Position numbers and translations under genes: made by a program
Notes under the pieces: generated by a model
Databases searched by the model: none
The model's input: only the letters and a program-made list of their open reading frames with translations
What the model was told of the DNA's origin: nothing
DNA from: Collybiopsis luxurians FD-317 M1
Taxonomy: Eukaryota > Basidiomycota > Agaricomycetes > Agaricales > Omphalotaceae
Length of the DNA stretch: 64,000 nt
Assembly: GCA_000827265.1 (NCBI GenBank)
Contig: KN834789.1
Location: 226,999-290,998, forward strand
Direction: 5' to 3'
Shown here: positions 1 to 10,142 of the stretch, one piece after another
Numbering within the stretch: position 1 is the first letter of the stretch
How the letters are laid out: each line of letters opens with the position of its first letter

Positions 1-2190
1 ACGCGTCGACATCGCGAAAACGCGCCTTGACCAATTCCGACAATGAAAGCGACATTGAAATTTCAGAGCTGTCTCCGTTGACCCCACTGTCTTCGAGGTC
101 GCCGCTCAAAACGACGACCTCTCCACCCCGAAGGTCGAAATTGGAGGAACCTTGGAGTTTTGAGGGCTTGGGGGATCTTGTGTGGGTTCGTATGAGCCCA
201 GACAGTCGTGTTTTTGATGCGGAGAATGCTAATGACGGCGATTTTATATGGTGGCCGGCCAAGGTGGGCGAAAATTTCTGTCTATTGCAGTCTACCCTTT
301 ACGCCAGCCGCAGAATACGGGAACCACCAAACACGAAATATCCGTCTCTCCTTATGGCATTTCTGGCTCTTCCGTGTCTTCCATTCGTGCCCGAAAACCT
401 AGTTGCAAGAACATTCTTTCCCTCACTGATTCACTTGGTCGCCCCCGTTTCGATACCTTTTCCTCTGCCCGCATTCCGGCCTCTGTTTTGGGCTCACCCC
501 GGAAGAAAGCTAAACGCGACACGTCGAATACGGAAGCTAAGTGGCAAGCTGCAGTCGGCGAAATACTCAGAGCCAAAGAGGACCAGGATGACGGTCTTCC
601 GCCTATCGAATTCGCCCTAAGCGCAGCGAGCCGGTTTGCCTCTGCTAAAACTTCATCAAGACGGAATGACAAAGGCAAAGGAAAGCTCTCTATTGATAAC
701 TTCGAAGCAGAAGATTCCGATGAAATCGATTGGGATCCTCCAGAACCCGACGAGCTTCTCCAAATACCAGGCGAATTGATTCTGGCACGAGAAAAGTCCG
801 ACAAGAATGCATTGTACTGGCCAGCTAGATTATTAGCTTACGTTCCTCCTCCAAGACTCAAAGGAAAATCTCGACCCAAGGAGCCCAAATATAAAATCGT
901 CTATTTGGATGACACCGATAAAGAAGTGCCGAGAAGCTGGTTTTACGCCTGCCATGAGCCGGAATTCGCGACCTGCCAGGTTGGATACACTATCAACTCT
1001 CTTCTTGTTCAAACAGTACTCATATGCTTCTACAGATGGGTCAATTTGAAAGTCATTATGTAGATAATCCTGACGAGGATGACGATGATAACTCTTCGCA
1101 TACCATCACAGCCCGTAGTCCCAGTCCAGTTCCGCTCTCTTCATTTCCTGGCAACTTTACGGATCTTTCCATCCGTGCGCAATTCGGTTATATTAAGCCT
1201 GTTCTGTTTGCCATCTTAAATGACCAATACCAACCAGCCAAAGTCCGACACGATAGCTTTATAAAGGGCGGCAAAGCGCGTGCAGGACTCGGAGCGTCCG
1301 CTGGGCTACGGGGCACGATACCTCCACGCGAAATTGATCAGCTTCAGAAACACCTGTCTGATTGGTGTTTGCGGGACGAGGTCAGAGCTTCTACAAGGAT
1401 GGAAGAATCGGCCGAGCCGATTGCTGAGCGCCATATCCTCGAAGACATTGACAACGCCGCTTCATCGTCAAAATCGACGTTCACCGGAAATAGTTCGCCG
1501 GGTACAGCTCATCATACTACCAAGGAGAATGTCGGTCCTGACGGACAGGGGACCAGCAAATCTGTCCTTCCCAAGGTCTGGCTTTTTCTTTATCTTGTTA
1601 TATGAGAAGATGACTAATGTCTAACATCAGGATCCGATGCAGGACTTGCCGGCTTCCCCTGCACTGACTGAATCAGAGTTACCACCTTCTCCTCGTCCGA
1701 CGCTTCCTCCGTCTTCCTCCGCAATTTCATTGCTATCTCAAGAGGATATCGAGGTAGAGCTTGCAAGCAAACTGCCCCTGCCAAAGTCTACCAGGCAGAA
1801 AGGCAGTCCGGCGTATGAAGCCCTTACCGGTGTAGAAAAGATCACTGTCGGTTGCTTTATATCTTGTACTATATATGACTGACATTTTTCTCATATCCCA
1901 CCTCTATCCAGTACTGTCTCAATGTTCTTCTCCCAGAAGCCGTCTTCCAGCTCTTGCTGTGGCGGAATGGTCACCGAACCTCTATCGAATTACTCTCCGA
2001 AGCCGAAGAGGTCGAGCTGCACGAAAAGGCTGAGAAGCTTGCAGAGGAAACCGACTGGGTGTTTGATATCGTACGATTGCGTGAGACCAAGATTCGGCAA
2101 ATGAAACGGGCTGAAGTAAAAATGGCCAGTGCTGGCACCACTAGAGGTGGAATGTCCTCTAGACCCAGGCGACTCTCTGGCAAGTACTGA
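1..2190 (+). CDS. PWWP-like chromatin protein, 5' partial
   Basis: The reading frame is already open at base 1 and has no ATG in the first 200 bases, so the N-terminus lies upstream of the window. Two modules resemble PWWP/Tudor-type chromatin readers. The first begins GDLVWVRM and reaches the motif IWWPAK near 263. The second runs from about 760 to 980, begins GELILAREK and carries the motif YWPARLLAY. Between and after them the chain is basic and serine-rich (SPRKKAKR), and the C-terminus is helical and charged, ending RRLSGKY. Four introns are inferred: about 264-307, about 979-1035, about 1575-1630 and about 1847-1912. The first is short (44 nt) and its exact ends are the least certain. 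PWWP domains bind methylated histone lysines and DNA, so a nuclear role is inferred. I do not recognise a named orthologue. It converges with the chromodomain gene downstream. Confidence 0.65.
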
Positions 2191-2617
2191 AGACTAAGAT
2201 GACAGTATCCGGAAATAGGCAGCTATTTAGTTCTTCGTTATATTTTTTCCATTTGACTTTTGGTATTCTTTTGTCACAACAGTCCAGGTACCACGGACAA
2301 TATGTATAACATCATTTTTCCATCATCATCCTCTGCTTTATTGAAGAACGAATGGCGATATCGACATGTACCTAACGCAAAATTTTCTCCGCATCAACTT
2401 AGCTTCCTTATTAGACGAGTGAAATTTTGAGTTTGAGCTGCGCGATATGGGCAGATCTAACCATCACGAAAATTACTTCGCATACGGGGGCTTCTAAATG
2501 TATGGTGGCATTAGAGAACGGCTACTAAGCATGCGCCAAAAAACAACTAGCAAATTCGACAAAAAAAAAATTGTTTAGAAAAATCAACCCATTTACACCT
2601 TCGTGTGGTCGAATCAT
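2191..2617. other. Convergent 3' intergenic region
   Basis: This is AT-rich sequence between the stop codons of the PWWP-like gene (+) and the chromodomain gene (-). It contains A/T runs around 2240-2260 and 2563-2580, as expected for 3' untranslated and polyadenylation sequence. I see no coding potential or RNA gene in it. Confidence 0.5.
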
Positions 2618-4890
2618 CTACCAAGGTACGCTATCAACTTGCAACGCCGCATTAGCATATGCGGTATGATTCGCAATATTGACACGCCCGACCAGAACGC
2701 TGTCAGGTTCACTCAATAGTGATGCAGGGAGGTTCAATCTCTGTGCAATCAACGAAGAATTAGATGAACAAAACACCAAGAGGTCGATGCCGGCCATGAA
2801 CACAAACTGCAACAATACGTCAGTTTCACCATACCACAAGTGAGGTCTAGACATACCAGTTCATTATTGCCCAATCTTTCGCGGAACTTTTCAAAATCTC
2901 GAGTCTCAGACTCGAGAGCGTTCGGAGCAGTAATGACTTTTGCAGACCCCCCGCCAGTGCGCAAGGTGTCCAGCATTGCAAGAGCAGCTTCATTGGAATA
3001 AAATTTGCCTGGTGGGCCCCTTGATACATTTCGAACAGCTTTTTCAAGAATAGGAGCATCGGTCGATGAGACGGCAGTCAGAACAACCGGAAGCTTGCTC
3101 GAAACGTCAAGAATTATTGTGAAAGGTGAGATCTGGGCTCTACATGGATGTTCAACAGTGAACAAAAGAATGAGGTGCGAAGTAATAAGTATCTTACTCG
3201 TCAGAATTTGTACCAGTGGTGGTTGTGACACCCGGAGACGAGCGAGAATCAGACGCGAGACCTCTGTGCATGGATAAATTAGAAGAATCGCCAGCAGATA
3301 GCAGATACTTACAGGGGACCAAATATCGTAGGTCGTTTCCAAGCAGATGGCACAAGCGCTGCCGGAGACCAAGCTGAGGGAAAAAGGCTTTCTTTCGCTA
3401 GAGACAAGCTGTGAATAGAGAATGAGTAACGAGAGTACTAGTAATCAAAAAAAATTGGTGCTACCTTCGCTGGATTAAGGAGCTTGACCCATCGACGGCA
3501 GGAGCAGTAGTAGGTTCGGGTTCCGGAGTAGGCTCATGAACGTTTTCACCTTCCTCAAAATTTTCCAAATCTTCACCATTATCCCCTCCTCGAGAAGCGA
3601 GTTGAAGCAGTTCACTGGCGGTAGGAGGTTCTGCAGGTGGCGAAGGTGGAAAAAGTGGCGAGTCATCTACAGCCATGGGAACATCCTCCGTACTCTCTGC
3701 TACCTTTTCTTCACGCTTTGCTTCCGATGATACAAACTTCACTTTCACAGTTTTGGGCTGCCCCTTTTCAAAAGTTAATAGCGAAGTAGTGTTTTTTCCA
3801 GACTTGCGCAATCCCTCAGACGAACGACCGGGTCCAGGCTTTCGCCTTTTAATATTGGAGGTAGAAGATTCAGAGGGCTCGACCTCTTTACCCTTGCCCG
3901 ATAGTCGAGTTTTATTGCCAACTGCACCTTCCAAAACGCCATTTTGAAACGAGTCATCCATACGAGTGCGGGGACGTTCTCTATTTGCAGTGTTAGGCGC
4001 GTCTGCAGGGTCGCGTACCGCTGAGCTTTTTCCGACATTGCCGGTCGAACGCCGGGAAGATCGTGGAGGGTCTTTGGAGGCTACAGGAGGTTCGATAATC
4101 TGTATTTCGTCGTCGTCTTCATCTTCAGAAGGAGGAACTACAGACGGTTCCTTCCGAGGCTTTCTAGCTGAAAGACGGGTAGGAGGGGCGGCGGTAGTCA
4201 CGGGTTTAGTAGATTTTCGGGTGCTGGTGGACGGTGTTTCGGGGCGAGAATTGGCAGATATACGCACTCGCTTAGATGAAGGTTGTTCGGGTGAAGCTGG
4301 GGAATCTGGAGTAGAATTACGAGTTCGTTTGTTCCTGTGTTTTGATGTTTGTGTCTGATTTGAGCTGCTAGCAACGGGGAAAGACTCTGTGATTGTGGCT
4401 TGAGACTTTTTCTTCTTTAATGGGGGCCCAACTTGAACGGCGAATGAATGGAGTTTATTCACAAGCTAGTCTGTAAACGCACCTGGAAAGAACTGTTCTC
4501 CAGTCTTGAATAAACTCAGGTCATCAACATTCCGGCCACCCAGCAACCTCGAAGCTCTCGCCCAGAAGCTGTCCACAAAGTGCTTTGAACCTTCAAAATG
4601 TTTCACGGGTTCCCAGGTATCATCCTCTTCGGTGTACCCCTTCCACTACAAAAGATCGTAAGTCAAAGTGATGGTTTGGAATATGGATACGCACTCTGAC
4701 GCGGTATTCCTAAACAAAGGACAGCTATGAGACCAAATAAAGGTTGAGACTAGAAATGACTTACCCAAGCTTTAACTTTGCCTTTTTTGACGCGAGCAGC
4801 AACAACAGATTCTGGGGGCGGTCAAGCTATGGACTCAAAGGATATGGACGTGGACTTACCAACGATATATTCCTCCTCCGAATCGCTCAT
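2618..4890 (-). CDS. Chromodomain protein with unassigned C-terminal module
   Basis: The start ATG at 4890 gives MSDSEEEYIVE, joined through short exons to a complete chromodomain: EEYIVE, then KAWEYRVRWKGYTEEDDTWE, then HFVDSFW. The aromatic cage positions (Y of EYIVE, W of RWKGY, W of DTWE) are all present, so binding to methylated lysine, probably H3K9me or H3K27me, is expected from the family. A long disordered middle (about 300 residues rich in S, P, R, K, with KKKK and SSKRVR patches) follows. It leads to a C-terminal part of about 170 residues with alternating hydrophobic and charged segments (SPFTIILDVSS, LVFCSSNSSLIAQRLNLPAS) that is neither a chromo shadow domain nor a SET domain. 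It is therefore neither a standard HP1 nor a Clr4-type methyltransferase. Introns lie near 4812-4860, 4766 and below, 4648-4694, 4435-4484, 3430-3470, 3268-3312, 3135-3200 and 2805-2858. Splice sites in the last third are approximate. Confidence 0.8.
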
Positions 4891-5148
4891 GATGGCAGTT
4901 GGTGGTAAGCGTTTATTGCCTTTTTTGGGTTGGGCGTCTCTGAATTTTCGGGGTCACACAGAACGCCGCGCATGTATTTCAGTCTACTGAATTATTTATA
5001 CAGCTTTCGTTTCATAAAGAACAAACGGGAAGGCGATGATAGTCAATCGAGATCACCCTGGATCAACCTTGGCGCTGATTTAAGGTCGGCAGTGTTCTTG
5101 CATAAAAAGACCGTGACTTTCATTGTCTCTCTCAAATTTTATTCTACC
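4891..5148. promoter_or_regulatory. Divergent promoter region, chromodomain gene / BRI3-like gene
   Basis: These 258 bases separate the start codons of two genes transcribed away from each other, so the stretch must hold both promoters and 5' UTRs. No convincing TATA box was seen. Function is inferred from gene arrangement only. Confidence 0.45.
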
Positions 5149-5717
5149 ATGATTACCGAGTCCCCACCCCAGTACGCTCCCCAAAACTCATACCCTCCTC
5201 CTGCCGACAAATCCCAAACCAATTTCCAAACCCATTTGCAACCGCCCATGCAAGCTCCACCGATGCAACCTCCCCCAATGGTCATGAACCCGTCTGGCCA
5301 GCCCCAAATACACCCTGGAATGCCACCACAAAATATGAGTGCCTCTCAAATAGGGCAACAGTATCAAGCACAATGCAAGTCAACTCTTGACATAGCCCTC
5401 GTTCTCTTTTCTGATCATCTTTCAATCAGTGTTCGCCCAATGCGCCCAAGGAATTCATGACCCAAAAACAAAATTTGGTACGTGGTTCTGCCGCCTAATC
5501 AAGTCCGAGACAGTGTTACTGACGACGTCGCCCACTCTCCTTAGGCATGTGCGGTATCATTACTGCAATTATGTGCTTCCCTTGCGGTCTCATCTGCTTG
5601 TTGTACGTCGCTCTTGTTACCCTTTCCATGTTTCACTCGCTCAGCTGCGTACCCTTTTGCAGCACGGATTCGGAACAGCGCTGCAACCGATGTGGCGTTT
5701 TGTTGGAAAAGAAATAA
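5149..5717 (+). CDS. BRI3-family (brain protein I3-like) small membrane protein
   Basis: Four exons (5149-5374, 5430-5477, 5545-5602, 5663-5717) give 128 residues. The N-terminal half is disordered and rich in proline, glutamine and methionine (PPMQAPPMQPPPMVMNPSGQ). It is followed by CAQGIHDPKTKFGMCGIITA, then a hydrophobic cysteine-containing segment (IMCFPCGLICLLF) and a C-terminal cysteine pair in TDSEQRCNRCGVLLEKK. This order (proline-rich tail, one membrane-embedded segment, CxxC) matches the BRI3 family, known in animals as small endolysosomal membrane proteins. A role at endosomes or vacuole is only an inference here. The first intron starts with GC, not GT (gcaagt at 5375). The reading frame and the conserved block are restored only if this non-canonical donor is used. 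The total coding length is a multiple of three. Confidence 0.75.
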
Positions 5718-6273
5718 TCTCACTCGATGACCTTCTTGACTTGCTTCCCACTCTTTTCGTGATTGAAGAAAACCTGTTACTCCCGCTCCTTTCACGCTAA
5801 TAGCATACCTTGTAACTTATTTAAAACAGTGTACCTCTTCCTATAACTTGACTACTCTGCCCTGTCTTCCTTGCTTCAGTAGAAAACCCTGTGGTGCTTA
5901 CCTTGTCGCTTCAAATTGTACTCAACCTTTTGAAGCGCCAAAGATCTGCTGCTGATTTTGGAATCATATGGACAGCTTTGACTTTGCTGAAGATAAGTCT
6001 GTCTGTGCTTGATCTTGTCCATGTTGAAATTTGGTTCATGTCTGCACGTAACACTGCTGACAGCGAACCTCTGTACTTGCTACGGCGTCTTACACCATAG
6101 CTATCACTGCCATAATTCGCTGCTCAGCGACCGGGATGCGCAATGTCAAACTAGATACATTGAATTACAATATCAGTACGTAGCAACTGTAGATACAAGC
6201 TAGATACACCAAACAACACCACGAGCAACTAAATGATACAAATAACGTTTCGACTTGCAGAAATTCACGACTG
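5718..6273. other. Convergent 3' intergenic region
   Basis: This 556-base stretch lies between the stop codons of the BRI3-like gene (+) and the checkpoint mediator gene (-). Several short open frames occur, but none has recognisable domain content or plausible splice continuation. It probably holds the two 3' UTRs. Confidence 0.45.
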
Positions 6274-9200
6274 TTAATACACCGGAAGCATCTCCCCGCG
6301 AATCAAACTTTGTTTTACCCAATCCCAAGATACATACGTCGTTCGGCCTTTCGGAGTACAGGTCGTCGACGAGGCTTTGATCTGTTTAAACACCACATAG
6401 TCAAAATGCTCCTTCTTGGGAGCATCATTCAAATTAGCCACAGCAGTAACTTGGGATGCACCCATCGCTAGGATGACGAGCGCCTCCCCGGATGCGACCT
6501 TGGCTCTGGAAATTTTTCTGACGTTGACACGCGTACTGTCACATTTTTCTCTCTAATCTTTTGAATCAGTGGACGGCAGAACTCCGATGAAGAGGTGTTT
6601 TACCTCTGGAATGTAGTTCTCACCCACACACAGGATAGACTGCCCTTCAAACAATTTGGAGGCAGTCGGATTATCCATGATGTTCGCAAGGTGTTCCGGC
6701 TTCGAACCCCATTGCAAGTTGATTGACTGCGACAGTCGGATGTCCCCGAATAAAGGTGAATTGTACGTTCCTCGAGGAAGAAGAAACGGATTCCAGTCTT
6801 CACCCTTGCGCTTGAAACGTGCCTGAGCCTCACATTTCCTTGAAGTAGCAGGTAAACATACCTTGGCGAAGCCATCCAGCAGATAATGAGAAGACAGACA
6901 TGGAACGCCCAGAGCTAGCCCGATGAGATACTTGGGTTTCGTGCTTTCGGCATCTGCAACCACAAAGACGCGGCGGACACTGTTGGGCTTATTCAAATCT
7001 TCGAACCATCGAACGTCCTTCTTGTTGATCGTCCAGCTCGTTGAGGTGTACGAACCCTGGGCCGTTAGACAATCAGTCCAATCCTCGATCAGGCTCGCGC
7101 CGTTCTCTGCCAACACAGTGCAAATCTCATTATGCAATTCGCTGTGTTCGGTGGCATCCTTGATGGTGACGATGATCCCACAGCCACTGAAGAAGCTATC
7201 GGCATTTTCCGGGAGTTCGTATTGCGCAGTCGATCCTTCGATCTCCTCCAACAGATCACTGTTCAGCATCCTGTCGCGCCACTGAGTTTCGACGCTGTCA
7301 GCTGGAATGCAGAAGGCATAACACGCCAGGTCAGAGACACGTCCGCCAACGGCGACGGACACAATCTTTTCCTGCCCTTCTCCCTTCAGTTCGACAACTT
7401 TCCCCATCTTCCTTGTTTTGATTACCTTTACTTCGTCCCCCAACCTCAGGTCCAGGATGCGCAAGCTTCCGATCCTGGCTTTCAGCTTTGAGCCATCGTC
7501 GAACGCAACTTCGTAGGTGTCTGGAGCTATGAATGCAGCAATCGAGCCACAGTACCAGTGACCGTCGGTCCAAAGTGCGAGAACACGGGCCGGGTTCTTG
7601 ACCTTGACGGGAGCAGGTTGCAAAGACGGTGTACGTTTACTGGAGGAGGGCTCCTCCTTGAATAACTTACGAGGAACAGAAGAAGCATTGCGCTTGCGTT
7701 TACGGCTGGATCCTCCGGTCGTAGCAGGGGCGGGAGTCATATACTCTTCGTCGTCTGGTTTGCTGGAACTGTCTTCTCCCTTTACTTTAGCCGCCTCCTC
7801 GTCGCTGAAATCACTCTCCGCCATATCATACCGATTCCTTGTCGACCGCGTGCTCTTCCTGAGGATGGAGGCATTGGATGATGCGGGTGTCTGAAGGGTG
7901 TTCGCTCTCGCCTTGCCTTTAGCTTTGACCTTGGGCCCTCTTCCTGTCTTTTTCGCAAAAGAGTCTGCCTCGTCCGAAACTTGGGATGGGATGTACGTGA
8001 CGTCAGACACGGGAGTAAGCATTCGCGTTGAAGCTTCAGTCACTGATTCGAAATCATCTTCATCTACAGCCACTTGACGTTTGTCATCTACATTTTCTGA
8101 GCGCTATGGCAGGTATGTTAGACCACGACAAATTGAATCAGCCGGATGAGTAGACTGACTTTGGACAATGGCGGAGGCATCGGCGCCGCGGACCCAGCCT
8201 TTCGACTGGTCACTCTGGACACTATGGATGCGAGTGGTCTGTCGTCCTCGTCGTCATCGGAGTCAACATCAATCGCATCAGGCTGTCGTTTCAAAGAATC
8301 ACTTTCAGCCTGCATCTGCGGGGAGGCTGGGGCGACCGATGTTGAGTGCCGTGGAGAAGGTGCAGGAGGTTCGGAGTCTGGTACGATGTCTGAACTGCGA
8401 GCAGAAGACGGATTAGGGTTCAAGACATTGAAACTTGCAAGTCCGGACGAGGGAGCCTCAGGAAGAGACGGATCATTGGATACCGACAGAGAATTATTCG
8501 CGTGCGCCACGATGCTGGAACCATCAAGCTGGGATTCGATCTGGGTGGCAATCTGGGTTTCCATTCCCTCATCCTCAGGACGGGGTGCAAACCCGGCCGG
8601 ATATTGAATGGAAATAGCCTCGTTGTCTTCCTCTGCAATTTCTCCAGGCTCATGAGTGAGCTGTGTTGCGACCTCTTGCTGAGACCCTCCAATAAGCTGC
8701 GTCGCAACTTCTTGATCGGAAAATGAAGGGTCTGGAGTCCCAGCAGGATATTGGTGGTCGTGAGCACGAGTTGCGGGAGTAGACGAACCGGGAAAGTCGT
8801 CGTCATAATAATCGTCGCGTCGAAAAGCTTCGGCGCCTGCCCCAATCTTGGCTGGTTCCAGATACTTTTCGCGTAGGTGCTTGGGGACCTGAATACCAGT
8901 GTATCGGCGCCACTCACGATCGTCAACAGCATCGACGTCGTCGAGACCTATAGGCTGTGTGCTCTGAGTGGCTTGAGTTTGGGTTTGAGTGCCATCAAAC
9001 GATGAACTATTCGACATGCTGATTGAGTGGTCTAACTCATACTGAGATACGATCTGTGCTTGTACTTCATCTACTCCGTCTTGAGAACTTCGCATTTCAC
9101 CCTGTGAATCCTGAGACTGCGATTCTTCGACCTGCCGTTTGGTGGGCGAACAACTCGTGGGTCTTGTTTTCCATCTGTTGACGATATCCGTGTTAGTACC

Positions 9201-9973
9201 GTAAGTATCGTCCAGCATTTCCGGTTGAGACGCCTCTGGGAACGGCTGGGCGGATCGAGAGGGAAGAGTGTCGGGTGAGGAGACGGGCTCTGGCGCAGTG
9301 TTGCCGGGAGATGAGACAGAATCAGAGAATCCTTGAAAAGAACCAGACGTTGGATTAGGATTGGAACGTGAGTTGAAAGTGGCAGATTGAAAGACAGGAA
9401 TGGGAGAAGTGCGTGATGAAGCTCGGCTTTTGTCCATACTCTGTGAAAGGGGAATAAGAAAGAAAGAACGAGAAAAACAGAAATAAGCATACATACCTTT
9501 ATTGGCCTGGAAAGGGCATTCTCATTTGATGGACAAAGGGCACTCGCTTGACGCGTTGACGAATCAGCCGAGGAATAGTTTTCCTTTTGTGAGCCATTGT
9601 CCTCATCGTTGACATAGGGCTGCAATTGGCTCACGGGTTGGCCTTGTCCCAGACCAAGCCTGGTATATTGTCGAGGCTTTATATCGTGCTCTGATTGAGG
9701 GGAATCTGATGAATGGGGATTTGGGGAGCCTCGGTCAGTAAGTTCCGGTCTTCGACTGGCTACCAAATTTTCTAGCTCTTTGGATTCTTGAGAATCTTCC
9801 GAGTCACTGAGGAGACGAGTGAGGGTGCACGGTGACTGCAAGAGCGAGTTACACACATGATAGAGGTCATTGAATTCAGGTTTCAGCGGGGGATCGAACA
9901 AGCAAAAAATGAGAAGATTATCGTGGAGAGTGGATGACTGCGAAGCTGGAAATATTTTGGGAATTTTTGACAC
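6274..9973 (-). CDS. DNA damage checkpoint mediator, Rad9/Crb2/53BP1 type (Tudor plus BRCT)
   Basis: In order: an N-terminal region of roughly 550 residues rich in SQ and TQ pairs (TQTQTQATQSTQ, ATQLIGGSQQEVATQ, METQIATQIESQ), a Lys/Arg/Ser-rich linker (SSRKRKRNAS), a Tudor fold (RVLALWTDGHWYCGSI to YEVAFDDGSK), and paired C-terminal BRCT repeats. The first BRCT is around GCGIIVT to WFEDLN and YLIGLALGVPCLSSHYLLDG. The second ends TTYVSWDWVKQSLIRGEMLP. This order defines the Rad9/Crb2/53BP1 family, which binds H4K20-methylated nucleosomes at breaks and is phosphorylated by ATM/ATR-type kinases at SQ/TQ to recruit Chk kinases. Aromatic residues and the FDDG acidic pair expected for methyl-lysine binding are visible. 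Introns were read near 9438-9495, 8104-8160 and 6538-6588. The start is uncertain: the most upstream in-frame codon at 9973 is GTG and no ATG follows in that exon. A short upstream exon starting at ATG 10043 and spliced near 9938 is one possible solution. Confidence 0.85.
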
Positions 9974-10142
9974 GTCCCAAGGGGAGGGAAACGCGGGCAG
10001 GGTGACGGTGGCGGATAACAGAAAGGATAGGTGGGTGAATCATTACTTAATTATTATGTAGCACGTGTCAAATAGGGAGTTCGCTAATCTTGAATTCATA
10101 CTCTGACTCTGCCCGCGCTGGCCGCTGTGCACTGGATTGAAA
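9974..10142. promoter_or_regulatory. Short divergent promoter region
   Basis: About 170 bases lie between the N-terminal exon of the checkpoint mediator gene (-) and the ATG of the single-pass membrane protein gene (+). It may also contain the missing first exon of the mediator, beginning at an ATG read from 10043 on the minus strand. Promoter function is inferred from position alone. Confidence 0.35.

Noticed and set aside
3966..4358. 130-codon open frame on the plus strand
   Set aside because: It is antisense to the disordered Ser/Arg-rich region of the chromodomain gene, and its composition mirrors that low-complexity sequence.
8420..8932. 170-codon minus-strand open frame
   Set aside because: It overlaps the checkpoint mediator in another frame of the same strand; the SQ/TQ-rich frame is the coherent one.
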